Positions 38,435-49,162 of a DNA stretch of 64,000 nucleotides are shown piece after piece. This DNA is from Trichoplusia ni (taxonomy: Eukaryota; Arthropoda; Insecta; Lepidoptera; Noctuidae). The position numbers were made by a program, and so were the translations under genes. Every line of letters begins with the position of its first letter. The first letter of the stretch is position 1. The notes under the pieces were generated by a model that was not told the DNA's origin, did not search any database, and saw nothing but the letters and a program-made list of their open reading frames with translations. The stretch lies in contig NC_039482.1 in NCBI RefSeq assembly GCF_003590095.1, forward strand, positions 4,853,657-4,917,656. Direction: 5' to 3'.

Positions 38435-38912
38435 TCTAATATATAAAATTCCCGTGTCACGATGTTAGTTACCGTACTCCTTCGAAACGGCTTAACCGTT
38501 TTTTACAAAATTTTGTATACATATTGGGTATATTTTGATAGTAACTGTCGTGAGAATGATTCATTATTAAATGATGGGTTTACTCACGCGTATTTTCGGA
38601 CCCAACCGGAGTCCTTAATCATGAGCAGACGCGGCGGGATCGCGAGTCGAACGCGGACTCCGGTTGGGTCCGAAACTAGTCGGGCTACCCCGATAAATAC
38701 GCGTTAGTAAACCGTTACATCATTTAATAACATATTGGGTAAGTCTGACAATAGAACAACATCTATTTTTCATACCCCTAAGTGAAAAGGGTAGCTCACA
38801 CTAAAAAAATATTTTATTTTTAGGACGAATTTTTTTTTTTTATAATGTGGCATTAAAATTGCATACAATTAGAAAAAAACATCGGCAAAACAACGTTTGC
38901 TGGGTCAGCTAG
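38435..38912 (+). mobile_element. Helitron-like element, family H3, split by a foldback element
   Basis: It starts TCTAATATATAAAATTCCCG and ends AACGTTTGCTGGGTCAGCTAG. The foldback lies at 38531-38730 with the H3 word CATATTGGGTA duplicated on either side. A second H3 copy lies at 42414. Confidence 0.75.
38531..38730 (+). mobile_element. Foldback (palindromic) element F with 11-bp target duplication
   Basis: The left arm (TTATTAAATGATGGGTTTAC, CGGACCCAACCGGAGTCC) pairs with the right arm (GGACTCCGGTTGGGTCCG, TAGTAAACCGTTACATCATT). CATATTGGGTA flanks it at 38520-38530 and 38731-38741. About 30 nt at the left (ATTTTGATAGTAACTGTCG) are outside the inverted arms. It has no coding capacity. Confidence 0.75.
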
Positions 38913-39499
38913 GAATAATATGTAATTAAAATTAGTTTAAACGTATTACCATGCTATCATAGTTCTTTAACATGATAAACCAGGAATTAAAATGAACAGA
39001 ATGTACTTCATTTACATCTTCCATAAAATCATTTCAAATACATATTTTCAATTTTCTATTACAAGTGGTACTTCGTTGTAGTCCCTGCCTATTGATAGGC
39101 TTTTAACCTATTAGATGGCTGGTACATAAGATGGCATGTTAGGAGCGTCTTAATCCAGCCCTATATACATTGAGAGAGCGGAGGCTTCTAACTTAATACC
39201 AATAGATTGGAGTGATATCGTTGATTTGAATACTAGCCTATGAGTACTATTGCAGTAAATAATGAATTTAAAATGTTAGCAATAATAATTGTAAAGGCAT
39301 TCTTAGTTCTTTTATTGATACCGCGTTGGGTTTGACAGAGGAAGTTATTTAAATTTATTATATATTTTTTTTGTAATCTGGGATTTTAGTATAAATAAGC
39401 CAAATAATAGCTGAGCAAATGAATTTTGAAATTCATCAAATGTATGACTGCTATAATATAACTTTGATTTATATTTTGGTTATTGTTTGTCGTAGTGGC

Positions 39500-39645
39500 A
39501 ATAGCAGCATCATATTGTGTAAATATTTAAACTGTCTGCCTAAAACGGTTAATAAGATATAGCCTGGTGACAAACAGACAAACAGCCTGATGGACGGAGC
39601 CTTTGGATCATGTTTCGTTTTTCTCTTTCGGGTACGGAAACTTTA
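39500..39645 (+). repeat. P repeat fragment
   Basis: AAACTGTCTGCCTAAAACGG and AGCCTGGTGACAAACAGACA end in TCTTTCGGGTACGGAAAC. Confidence 0.5.
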
Positions 39646-39852
39646 GAAAACGAAAAAAAATCTTAGATTTCATCTGTACAAAAATATCCAAAACGACAGT
39701 TCACAATTAAACTAAAGGTTATCAATTGACATACTCATTCTAAAAGCATATCCTTTTACACATACTGCTTATCCCATCTACATAGCCGGTTCAATATATT
39801 GAATTCCTAATACGTGGCCGGTACCACGAATTCATAAAGACAGACAATTATC

Positions 39853-39909
39853 GTTGTGGAATCAAGACGGTGCTCTACAGAGCGTATAGTGGCATCTCAC
39901 TTGTACAAT
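39853..39909. repeat. Hairpin repeat Q
   Basis: GTTGTGGAATCAAGACGGTG and GTGGCATCTCACTTGTACAA form the outer arms around GCTCTACAGAGC. Confidence 0.5.
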
Positions 39910-40693
39910 AGCATTAGACGAATAAACCTGCTTTGTGAGTTTCTTGGTACTGGGTGATATTTGAGACACGCTGGGACTAATTTGCATAGTGAGTAATTTC
40001 AACCCTATGCTTGGATTGTACGGCCGCCATATTGGATTGGGGTCAGCATACTTCAGATTTACATGGGACATATTTTTACGATAGGCTTAAAGTTTATGAG
40101 ATTTGTTCAGTTATTGTAAAGACAGGTAGGGTTTTGGAGATGGCGGTATCTTTTTGTAGACCATTTCCTTTATAGTATCAGTAGCTTTCTTAAAACCGAT
40201 CTTTTTGAGCTTATTGCTATTACCATAGAATTAAATGCTTTGAAACTAAAGGCATCTAAGATCTGAAAACGATTAATTTCTCACTTTAATTAAGATTTAA
40301 TGAGTAAGTCTTAAGGATTATCAGTCGATTCTAAAAAGATAGGATTTCCGAAAAAATGTAAGCAGGCGGTCGAAGTTTACCAGTGGATCTCGATAGACTA
40401 AATTTTCTGATTGGTTGATTGGTCAAAACTATTTGCCGATTCTTTTACAAAAATAATATGACGGATTAGTATGTTGACTATAATTTAGTTTGCATTTCTG
40501 TAAATTAAAATACCTTTATAATTCAAGTCACCTATTTAAATTCGTTTTCATGGGAGTGGAATTACTTCTTGGTTAAACTTACGATTTAGTGCCTTTGTTA
40601 ACGCTTCCCGATTCCTATCAAACATTACTCCATCTTTATGGGGTATCTTTGGCTTCTCGGCCGGCCCATCGACAATTCTTAAAGTTACTGCAG

Positions 40694-40746
40694 TTGTTAA
40701 AGCGAGATAGCACTACATACCATAGAGCGATGTCCCTCTCGCACAA
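40694..40746. repeat. Hairpin repeat Q
   Basis: TTGTTAAAGCGAGATAGCAC pairs partly with AGAGCGATGTCCCTCTCGCA. Confidence 0.5.
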
Positions 40747-42035
40747 TTCATGAGGTGTTGGTAGGCTTCACGACTTGAATCTGTAATCGTGTGTCGTGAC
40801 TTGAATGGTAATGAACTTTAATTGCATGTAAATTAGATAAGAATTTGGATAACAGTCGTATTAACTTTTGTAACGGTAATGAAAGGGATAGTATGGTAAT
40901 AGAAGACTTTCGTTGAAAATATTGCTAAACAGTTTCTGTTTGTGTTTTGTTTCTTGGATTTTGATAACTATGTATATCTTAAAGCAGGAATAGTAGAAGG
41001 AGCCGTGGAAGTGTGGCCGTGGACGCGAGACAACGCACACCATCGTATCTCTGTCTCTTTTTCCCAACGACGACGGTCCATCTCTAATACGGTTCCAAAC
41101 TCGTTCAGGGCTGAAAATTTTGTTGATTAGTGAAACCATGACGATAAAATGTATTTTTATACAGAAAATAATGATAAGTTTATTTTAGTAAACTGAGATT
41201 AGTTTATTAAAAAGACGACATCCCTACTTGAGGAAATATATTTTACAGTGTGTCGTAGACTAGTCATCTTAGAGTTCTGTATGAGAAACAAATGGTCCTC
41301 TAATACTAAGCTTCCGAAATCTGCCCATCTGCCGCTAGTTGAGGCTAGACATTAGAAATATTCAATCTATCAGTACTTCACCTGCAGTGCCACGAGTTCA
41401 ACTTGCACTTAGCTCGTTTTCTATTCGAAGATTTGTCCATGTGGGCAATGTCTAGAAAAAAAGGCGCAGAAGCTTATACTTTATTAATTTATTGATCAGT
41501 TTCTTATCAATTGAGCACAGATCAGCAAAACTTAACTATTTCAGTAAGAGCTGTACATATTTTCCTTTCGTCACGCCATATCAGTAAAGTTGGCGATAAA
41601 TACTTTTTCCTAGTTATAAGTTATGGTAAAAGTTTGTGTGTTTATGGTTTATTTATGTTATATTACATTGCCAATATTGTGAAGGGACGAAAAATAATAA
41701 ATATTACTCTTAGATGTAGCTAAATAATTATCTTAGAATAAATGCAAAAATAACCAAAACGTTACGGAACCGCGACATTGAGGGTCCCGTAAGATTGCAA
41801 ATTCGTACACATAGGCTGAATAAATACATGTCCAAAGCAACCTTTGCTCAACGTCGATGTTATTTTAGGTCATTCTTGTTATAGCGACAATGGACATGCA
41901 TCATCTGTGATTTGTCTTTCTTTTATCGCAGTAACTTCAAAGTTCGAATGACGTCACTTACCAGTATAAGTTTCACTATCGGTTTTCGTACCTAACGGAC
42001 TTATTAGAAAATCATTATATCTTCTGATAAAAATA

Positions 42036-42082
42036 CAGTCATATTTAGCCCAATACCAAGAGTATTGGGCTAAATATGACTG
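42036..42082. repeat. Perfect hairpin: 21-bp stem, 5-nt loop
   Basis: The arm 42036-42056 (starting CAGTCATATTTAGCC) is the exact reverse complement of 42062-42082 (ending TAAATATGACTG). The loop is CAAGA, and a TGAC tandem follows. Confidence 0.85.
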
Positions 42083-42340
42083 ACTGACTGTAGGTAGTTA
42101 ATACCTTTTGCCGCAAACTAACACCCATAAAATATTACCTAGCTAAATTAATTCATTAATAATATCCAAGCTTCAAACTAAGATGTTAGTTTTGCTAAAA
42201 TAATATTGATTGATGATTGATTTCGGATTCTGCCGACGTAACCGTGTTTTAATGGAATCTATTCAGCCGTACTGGTAGATACATAAAGCACTAATGAACT
42301 GAGGCCTAGTACTAACTCTTGAAGTAAGTTTGTTGAGATC

Positions 42341-42392
42341 GTGGGAGCGAGACGACGTATTACACTATGTAGAGCGGCATCTCGCTTACACT
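42341..42392. repeat. Hairpin repeat Q, well preserved
   Basis: GTGGGAGCGAGACGACG and GCGGCATCTCGCTTACAC pair, with inner ACACTATGTAGA. Confidence 0.6.
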
Positions 42393-42413
42393 CGTGGTAA
42401 TAATATAAAATAA

Positions 42414-42687
42414 CTAGCTGACCCAGCAAACGTTGTTTTGCCTAATGAAAAATATATACAATATTTCTAGTTGTATAGATTTTTTAATGCCACATTATAA
42501 AAAGAAAAAACAAAAAATTCAAATTTTTTTTTTGTGTGAGCAATCCTTAACACTTAGGGGTATGAAAAATAGATGTTAGTCGATTCCCAGACCTACTGAA
42601 TACGAATAAAAAATTTGGTAAAAATCGGTTAAGCCGTTTCGGAGGAGTACGTAACTGACATCGTGACACGGGAATTTTATATATTAA
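42414..42687 (-). mobile_element. Helitron-like element, family H3, uninterrupted
   Basis: The minus strand runs from ATATATAAAATTCCCGTGTC to CTAG at 42414-42417 without the foldback. It serves as the empty-site comparison for the copy at 38435. Confidence 0.75.
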
Positions 42688-42959
42688 ATAATATTAAGGG
42701 ACGAGGTTTTCATCTGTATATTTTTATCTCATAACTTCGGACTAGATGAAAAATTGTGTTGATTATTGTTTCATTTAACGTAATATAGCTGTCATTTCCT
42801 ACTACTAAATTTCGACCAATGGTGTAATAACTAGTAAAAGCAAAAAAAAAAAAACGAGGATGACAAAAAAAAATGAATTTGAAACCCGCAACGATTTTTG
42901 CAGGGAACTCTCAGTATTGAGAATCCGACTAGCACTTGGCCGGTTTTATATAGAAAGAA

Positions 42960-43195
42960 AATAAATAATAAATAAATGCGGACAACATCACATACATTGT
43001 TCTGAACCCAAAGTAAGTTGCTGAAACACTTGTGTTATGGAATTCAGATACAACGAAGGTACCACAAACACCCAGACCCAAGACAATGTAGAAATGTGAA
43101 TTTTTACATTGACCCGACCGGGGATCGAACCCGGGACCTCTGAGCTAGCGACACCTTGTAACCGGTTCGTACGCCACTCGACCACGGAGGTCGTT
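42960..43195 (-). mobile_element. tRNA-derived SINE, family D
   Basis: On the minus strand a good tRNA-like head contains box A-like TGGTCGAGTGGC and box B GGTTCGATCCC (43121-43131). A body with TTGGGTCTGGGTGTTTGTGG follows, then an A/T-rich (ATAA)n tail at 42960-42976. Confidence 0.75.
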
Positions 43196-43415
43196 GAAAA
43201 TCTCTTTTAAACCTATTTTCGACATCGCTCTGTAGAAAAGGCAACTAGCTAATATAATTGTATACAAAACAATATATCATAAAGCATTTCTTTATTGAAA
43301 CATAATACAATGAGGAATAATAATGTAGGTTACCCTTTGTGATATAAAACCTTTATTAACTTCATAAATACAGTTCAGCTGGCCGCTACCACTATATAAA
43401 GTGGAACTGACGTCG

Positions 43416-43470
43416 TTGTGGGAGGGAGACACCGCTATATGGAGTGCAGCGCGCTGTCTCGCTCATACAA
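43416..43470. repeat. Hairpin repeat Q, well preserved
   Basis: TTGTGGGAGGGAGACACCGC pairs with GCGCGCTGTCTCGCTCATAC. Confidence 0.6.
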
Positions 43471-43700
43471 CTGCAATCGTGTGACTTGGAGAGATCGTGG
43501 CAGAAGTCTGAGTAGGAAACATTATTGTTAGTCATACGAACGGAAATTATATGTCAGGGCCATCATTCCTTCATGATGTATAATTTAGCCTTCAGGATTA
43601 TTGCATTTTGCTCACTCAGTTGATTTTATATCAAAGAGGAAAATTATACTTTGTTTTTTTTTATGAATATATACGGACGCGCGTTGCATGTGAAGGCTTT

Positions 43701-43736
43701 TTCCGGGTAACCGGAACGGACTGCCGGTTGCCGGAA
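43701..43736. repeat. GC-rich hairpin in AT-rich DNA
   Basis: TTCCGGGTAACCGG pairs with CCGGTTGCCGGAA around AACGGACTG. Confidence 0.6.
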
Positions 43737-44040
43737 AGCGAAAAAGAGTTTTAATATATCAATAAATCAAGTGGGATAGGAGAGGCATTTTGTGTTGGTA
43801 GTCCCAGTAGCGAATTTATTCAGTGTATTGCAAAGAGGTTTTATATACCTTTAATTAATGGAAACAGGAATGAACAACTTGAAACAAGAGTTTCTCGATC
43901 ATACAGATATTGTCGTGTGGGACACGAAATGTTCACACGTCGCGAAAACTGGTAATTAACTTTTTCAGTGTTGTCAATTGCCACTCGGCTATACATGCGG
44001 ACAAAATTGGAGATTAATGTCAATATGATTAATCTATACT

Positions 44041-44264
44041 TCTATACTAATATATAAAGCTCAAGAGTCTGTTGGTTTGTTTGTTTGAACTCGCTAATCT
44101 CAGGAACTACTGGTTCAAATTGAAAAATTCCTTTTGTGTTGAATAGACCATTCGTCGAGGAAGGTTTTAGGCTATATATCATCACGCTGCGACAAATAGG
44201 AGCGAAGAAAAAGTCATAACTTATATCTTCTAACCACGCAGACGAAGTCGCGGGCAACAGCTAG
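44041..44264 (+). mobile_element. Helitron-like element H1
   Basis: It starts TCTATACTAATATATAAAGC and ends CGCGGGCAACAGCTAG. A short body deletion removes the AATGGAAAATGTG segment. Confidence 0.75.
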
Positions 44265-44322
44265 TTTGAATTATAAACTCAAAATAATTACATACTTATA
44301 TTCGTATAGAAACTTTAGTGAA

Positions 44323-44470
44323 GATGATTCATTATGAAATGATGCAACAGTTTACTCACGCGTATTTATCGGGATCGCCCGACTAGTTTCGGACCCTTAA
44401 TCATGAGTACATCATGACCGGAGTCCTTAATCATGAGCTGACGCTGCGGTAGGGTCGCGAATCAAACAGT
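44323..44470 (+). mobile_element. Foldback element F, left arm and rearranged centre
   Basis: GATGATTCATTATGAAATGA and CGCCCGACTAGTTTCGGACC are followed by a partial duplication of the CTTAATCATGAG block (44397-44408 and 44427-44438). The right arm is missing. Confidence 0.6.
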
Positions 44471-44894
44471 TCAACACGCGATTTTCATTTTTCATGTTTT
44501 GCGAGAAAATAGGGGAAAAACAAGAGAGATTTTTCTACCTGCGAAATAAACCTTCATTACACTCAGAGTACCAGGCAAGCATAAAGAAAAAAGAGTAACT
44601 AACAATGAATTATCACGATATTAAACATTAACCTGATTTGTCGACCTGGTTGGATTCGAACAGGGCCCTTTAAAATGCCCATAACCCAGTGAATATTTGA
44701 TAGCATCTACTAATAAAATAAACACGTTTGTAGCGGTATTCTGAACATTAATTTTGTTTCAATATTAATTTGGGGTTGGCGTAATACATTGTTACGCTTC
44801 CAATACTAAATATAAATGTGCTGCGGATGTTTTTGGCTTCTAGTTAAAACTGATTATTGTAATTTAATAGGTCATTGTTTTCATTCGTATATTT

Positions 44895-45122
44895 TCTATA
44901 CTAATATATAAAGCTGAAGAGTTTGTTTGTTTGTTTGTTTGAACGCGCTAATCTTTTTATGTTGAATAGACCATTCATCGAGGAAGGCTTTAGGCTATAA
45001 ACCATCACGCTGCGACTAATAGGAGCGAAGATACAATGGAAAATGTGAAAAAAATATTGGGCAGGTATAAATCATAACTTATATCTTCTACCCACGGGGA
45101 CGAAGTCGCGGGCAACAGCTAG
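44895..45122 (+). mobile_element. Helitron-like element H1, internal deletion
   Basis: The ends are intact. The AACTACTGG segment between GCGCTAATCT and TGTTGAATAGACC is missing. Confidence 0.75.
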
Positions 45123-45194
45123 TAAACATAAATATTTAATTTATTCTAGCATGTGGGTAGAGGAAAAAACACAATATATCACAGATCATTAACA

Positions 45195-45440
45195 GATACC
45201 CGGTCAAGTGCTAGTCAGACACGCGCTATTAGGAGTTCCTTATAAAAAGACTGAAGAAAAACTAATTTATAAGTCAAGAAATTGATCACTAATCAAATTT
45301 ATAACCGTATTGACTTAGCCTCGATTTGTTTTGCCTAGCGAGGACAAACATACATCATCTGTGAAAATTTCAAGTGTCTAGCAATCACAGCTCATGATTT
45401 ACAGTCTGGACACAATCTGATAGACAATGGAGGCTAGTAA
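45195..45440 (+). repeat. P repeat, interrupted by a MITE
   Basis: CCGGTCAAGTGCTAGTCAGA starts it. AGACAATGGAGGCTAGTAAT leads to the TA where the MITE at 45441 is inserted; GGGCTCTGTTCTTC at 45759 continues it. Confidence 0.5.
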
Positions 45441-45754
45441 TAGGGATGATGACATTTTTGTTTTGCAGTGTCCGTCTTGTAGTTTTTTGTATAATAATGG
45501 ATACGTATTTTTTAATATGTCCCGCAAACATAAATTGACCAAATTACAGTGAATGAAACTTACGCGTGACGTCACGATTGAGTATAAATTTTACCATATC
45601 GTTACGTCACAAGCCCCTCTCCTGAACTTTAAAGCAGTTAATCTTTGTCAATTCTATTTTTTCTGAAAAAGGAAAAAATACGCGTCTCCTACTTTTCAAT
45701 TATCTAACTGAGGGACTAATGAGATTTTTTCTTTTTATAACCAGTCATCATCCC
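45441..45754 (+). mobile_element. TA-flanked MITE (mariner-like ends)
   Basis: GGGATGATGAC at the left and GTCATCATCCC at the right are exact inverted ends flanked by TA. The interior is non-coding, with TGACGTCA near 45567. It interrupts the dispersed P repeat, whose GGGCTCTGTTCTT end resumes outside. The mariner label rests on TA only. Confidence 0.6.
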
Positions 45755-45894
45755 TATTGGGCTCTGTTCTTCTTCTTTGCGTGTGAACCGAACACTAAAT
45801 CAAGGAAACGTTGTTGACTATCTTATAATAACTTCTTTGTAAATACATTGCCTGGCTCATTTCCACATCTGTAAGATTATTATTTTAAGTGTTT

Positions 45895-46000
45895 CCAGGT
45901 AAAGCACTTCATCCCAAACCATGTTCCAAGTGGCCTACGATAGAGAATCGTGGAAGGCTTTGGGGAAAAGCCTTGACCAGCAATGGGCCATTGGACCAAA
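45895..46000 (+). mobile_element. LINE 3' tail, diverged
   Basis: From 45927 it reads QVAYDRESWKALGKSLDQQW, resembling the NRESWxxLGEAFAQQW ending. Confidence 0.5.
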
Positions 46001-46479
46001 AATGTTATTTGGAATTTATAATATTCGCATAGTATAAATTTCAAATATCGCATTAATAAGCTAGCCTATTTTAATTGACAAATATAAGCATTGGAAGTAC
46101 AGTATTTGGACGGGAGCCAATTGAGCATCGGCCCGTTATACTAAATGCTAATGAGTTTTATGTTACAAACAGAAATATACCATTTGCTATGGTCGGATTA
46201 AAATGTTTTAATGTAGTGTTACTTGATCAGTACTTCAAAAGGTTTTCATCGAATGTTTTAATTAGTAATACTTTCATTAAGATGTTATGGAGCCGTCTCT
46301 CTTGCCAAACTATACTTATTAAGCTAAATCTTCTTCTTTAAGAATATCTGTTTTCTTTTTTAAGAGACCCAGTCAACTCTCAGTAAAAGATTCCCTTCGC
46401 AACAGTTAGCTTTCAAAATTATAATCAGCTTATTATGAATGTATTTATTAATATGCAAAAAAAAGATCAGATCATCATT

Positions 46480-46600
46480 CAGCATCAGGAAATAATCGGC
46501 TTTTGATCTATGACGGTTCATAAGATACAGCCTGGTGATGGATGGATATACAGACAGCGGACCCTCAGAAATGAATTCGGAATCCCAAACAACAACAAAA
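46480..46600 (+). repeat. P repeat fragment
   Basis: TCATAAGATACAGCCTGGTG and GGATATACAGACAGCGGACC are present. Confidence 0.45.
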
Positions 46601-46907
46601 AAGATATTGGGTCGTAATTATAATTGGTTAACAACTCTTCATTTCTCATATTAACTCCATTAGTCCATACCGAAAACTGTGTCTACAGTTTACAACCATC
46701 ATTCTTTTATTTTAATACCTACTTATTTTTAACCTTTAACGTTTGCGAGAGGTTGAAATGAAACAACTTTTACGGATTTTTTCGCGGTTTAATTTTAGAT
46801 TTTAGATCCCGACGTTTCGAAACCTTTGCAGGTATCATGGTCACGGGCAGACTGAGATGGCGTTCGTCTTGACAGAAGATGTTGCTCGTTCTACCTTCAT
46901 ATTTTAA

Positions 46908-47201
46908 TTAATTATTTGTGGTCCGACCTACGCAGTATGAGCTCACTGTGTCTTGATGTCTTGCAGTGCTGCTCTTGGGTTTGGCCTTGAGTTTATTTAT
47001 TATTGGATCCCAAGTAGGTGATATCTTCCAGCCATCTTCTCTATTGAAATTAGGGTGTTTTTTAGTCTCAATAGCCTCGCGAAACATCCTAGGTAGGAAT
47101 TTGGATTCTTTAGCGAGGATCTGTGGTTGGTCAAATCTAATATAATGGCTGGAACCTTCAGCGTGTTCGGCGACTGCAGACTTCGTTTGCGAGAGAGTCA
47201 T
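46908..47201 (-). pseudogene. Retroelement C-terminal fragment, probably Penelope-like (GIY-YIG region)
   Basis: An open frame of 97 codons reads KSAVAEHAEGSSHYIRFDQ, then AKESKFLPRMFREAIE and KKHPNFNREDGW. This block, with AVAEHA followed by a REAIEI-like helix and an FNREDG turn, resembles the region after the GIY-YIG nuclease in Penelope-like reverse transcriptases. The flanking plus-strand text around 46806-46860 (CCCGACGTTTCGAAACC) looks like non-coding sequence of the same element. No reverse transcriptase domain is present here. The family assignment is from memory of the pattern and could be another retroelement class. Confidence 0.55.
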
Positions 47202-47366
47202 CTGTTTTTATCGAAACGGTTAATTCTAGAATTCTAGAACAATAGATCAATGATCCACTATAAAATTGTTGGGACTAAAGAGTATATATTTCACGTCCTT
47301 CACTTAGAGAGCTCATAGATCAGGCTACGTAAAGGGATTAAGTAAAGTGTTAAGTATTGTCGCTGA

Positions 47367-47422
47367 TGCGGAAAAGAGATGCTGCTCTACACCATGTAGA
47401 GCGCTATCTCGCTCACACAATA
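47367..47422. repeat. Hairpin repeat Q, best inner stem
   Basis: GCTCTAC (47384-47390) and GTAGAGC (47396-47402) form an exact inner stem around ACCAT. Outer AAGAGATGCT pairs partly with GCTATCTCGC. Confidence 0.6.
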
Positions 47423-47440
47423 ACAGTCTTATAGTAAAAG

Positions 47441-47693
47441 GTGGTGGTATTGCTTGGTCTAGTGGTTAGTGATCCTGACTGCTATACCGGAGGTCGTGCG
47501 ATCGATTCCCACCCAGGTCAAATGTTTTTTGTTGAGTACGATCTTTTGTTCTGTGTTTGGGTGTAATTTATCTATATTATGTATGTATTTAGGAATATAT
47601 AAGTACGTTTATCAGTTGTCTAGTACTCATAATAAAAGCTTGTCTTAGTTTGAGACTAGATGGCGCTGCGTTAAAGTTGTGGTATATTATTAC
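47441..47693 (+). mobile_element. tRNA-derived SINE, family A, near full-length
   Basis: The head TTGGTCTAGTGGTTAGTGAT, a mutated box B (GCGATCGATTCCC), the body and the 3' block AGACTAGATGGCGCTGCG are present. It abuts a truncated Helitron-like element starting at 47695. Confidence 0.75.
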
Positions 47694-47694
47694 A

Positions 47695-47860
47695 CTAGCT
47701 GTTACCCGCGACTTCGTCCGCGTGGTTAGGAGATATAAGTTATGATTTATACCTGCCCTGTTTTTTCCACATTTTCCATTGTATCTTCGCTCCTATTAGT
47801 CGCAGCGTGATAGTATATATCCTAAAACCTCCCTCGATGAATAGTCTATTCAACACAAGA
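47695..47860 (-). mobile_element. Helitron-like element H1, 5' end missing
   Basis: CTAG lies at 47695-47698 on the minus strand, and the body runs to the TGTTGAATAGAC block, where similarity stops. Confidence 0.7.
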
Positions 47861-48222
47861 TTACGTTCTCTGGTTACGTTAAGATCTGGTTCTAGTCGCC
47901 AAATTGGTTTAGATAGTCTTATTTTATTGCGAGCTCTGTTTTATCTGTTCCCACTTGAGGTTAATGCTTCATTACTTACCTAAGTTTCCTTTATGGTTTT
48001 TAGGAGGACAATAATGTTTGTCGTCTTTTATTGGATTCAAGATAATTTATTTGTGTACTGAAACTCGTTTAAAATGTTGAGTAAAAATATTTTTTTATAA
48101 AATTCTCAGAAAAAAATATTGTTGAACTTAGTTGTATGTATGTATCTTTACTTGAGAAAACAAAAAAAACAGTAGGTATAATAGCTGACGATGTTTTTAT
48201 GTTCATAACTAACTTTACAGAG

Positions 48223-48407
48223 CTTGCTTACATCTTTGACAGTCCTTACAGGTAGTCAGAAGCTTGAAAAGTCTGACAGCCAGTCTAACCAAGGGGCATC
48301 GTGTTGCCCATGTAACTGGGTTGAGGAGGTCAGATAGGCAGTCGCTCCTTGTAAAACACTGGTAGCCGACCCCAACATAGTTGGGAAAAGGCTAGGCCAA
48401 TGAAATG
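48223..48407 (+). mobile_element. 5S-derived SINE, 5'-truncated, with 16-bp target duplication
   Basis: AACTAACTTTACAGAG is repeated exactly at 48207-48222 and 48408-48423. Only the 3' half of the family is present, and a piece before GCCGACCCCAACATAG is missing. Confidence 0.85.
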
Positions 48408-48546
48408 AACTAACTTTACAGAGGCCAAATATGAAACTGGATTGTTTTATTTTTTTCTGCATTAACTTAAGGCTAACATACTACACCTATTTTTACAAAA
48501 ACTCGTACTAAATTATAACTTTTGGCAAACGGGAACATGTTCATTA

Positions 48547-48973
48547 CAGCCCGTTCACACATGGTCTCCGTTATACTGGTCTCTCGTAATGAATACGATT
48601 TTATACCGACCGATATTTTTTGCTGCATACAGAATATTGTGTCATGCGTACATACAATTAAAAGTGCATATCATTAAAAAATGTATTCGATAAAATGGAG
48701 ACCAACCTCCTTAGCCTTACTGGCTGGCTTGTTGGTCTAGTGGTTTGTGACATTAACTGCTATACCGGAGGTCGTGGGTTCAGTTCCCACCTAGGACAAA
48801 AGTTTGTGTGATGAGCACAATAATTTGTACTGTTACTGGGTGTAATTTTATCTATGTAATGTATGTATTTAGAAATATATTATTTCTATCAGTTGTCTAG
48901 TACTCATAATAAAAGCTTTGCTTCGTTTCGGCAGAAATGTATCTTGGCTACAGGCGTATATGTGAACGGGCTG
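48547..48973 (+). mobile_element. PIF/Harbinger-like MITE with TTA duplication, hosting a SINE
   Basis: The ends are inverted: CAGCCCGTTCACACATG on the left and CATATGTGAACGGGCTG-like on the right (last 13 bp exact). TTA lies directly outside both (48544-48546, 48974-48976), the target duplication of PIF/Harbinger elements. No transposase is encoded. A family A SINE sits inside. The strand is arbitrary. Confidence 0.7.
48716..48930 (+). mobile_element. tRNA-derived SINE, family A, inside a MITE
   Basis: The head GGCTTGTTGGTCTAGTGG, box B-like GGTTCAGTTCCC (one change from consensus) and the body to AAAAGCTTTGCTTCG are present. It lies within the TTA-flanked inverted-repeat element and is therefore younger than it. 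Confidence 0.75.
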
Positions 48974-49162
48974 TTATTCGCTTATATTAATGAGAGTCAT
49001 ACTCCAGAGAGCGGGTTCAAATAAACATCTGCGATATTAAATATTGATTCAAGCGAGTATGGATACGGATGAAATCCTATGGGAATCGCTTTTCAATATA
49101 CAGGCTTGCGAAGGCTGGTCGTTGATCAATTTAAGGAGTGTCGGTAGTACTGCAAAACGGGT

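Noticed and set aside
42988..43185. Protein-coding ORF reading SSEVPGSIPGRV
   Set aside because: It is a translation of the tRNA-derived SINE D head; this reading is a common artefact of such SINEs.
46075..46341. 88-codon ORF
   Set aside because: No recognised family, no splice context, AT-driven composition; likely chance.
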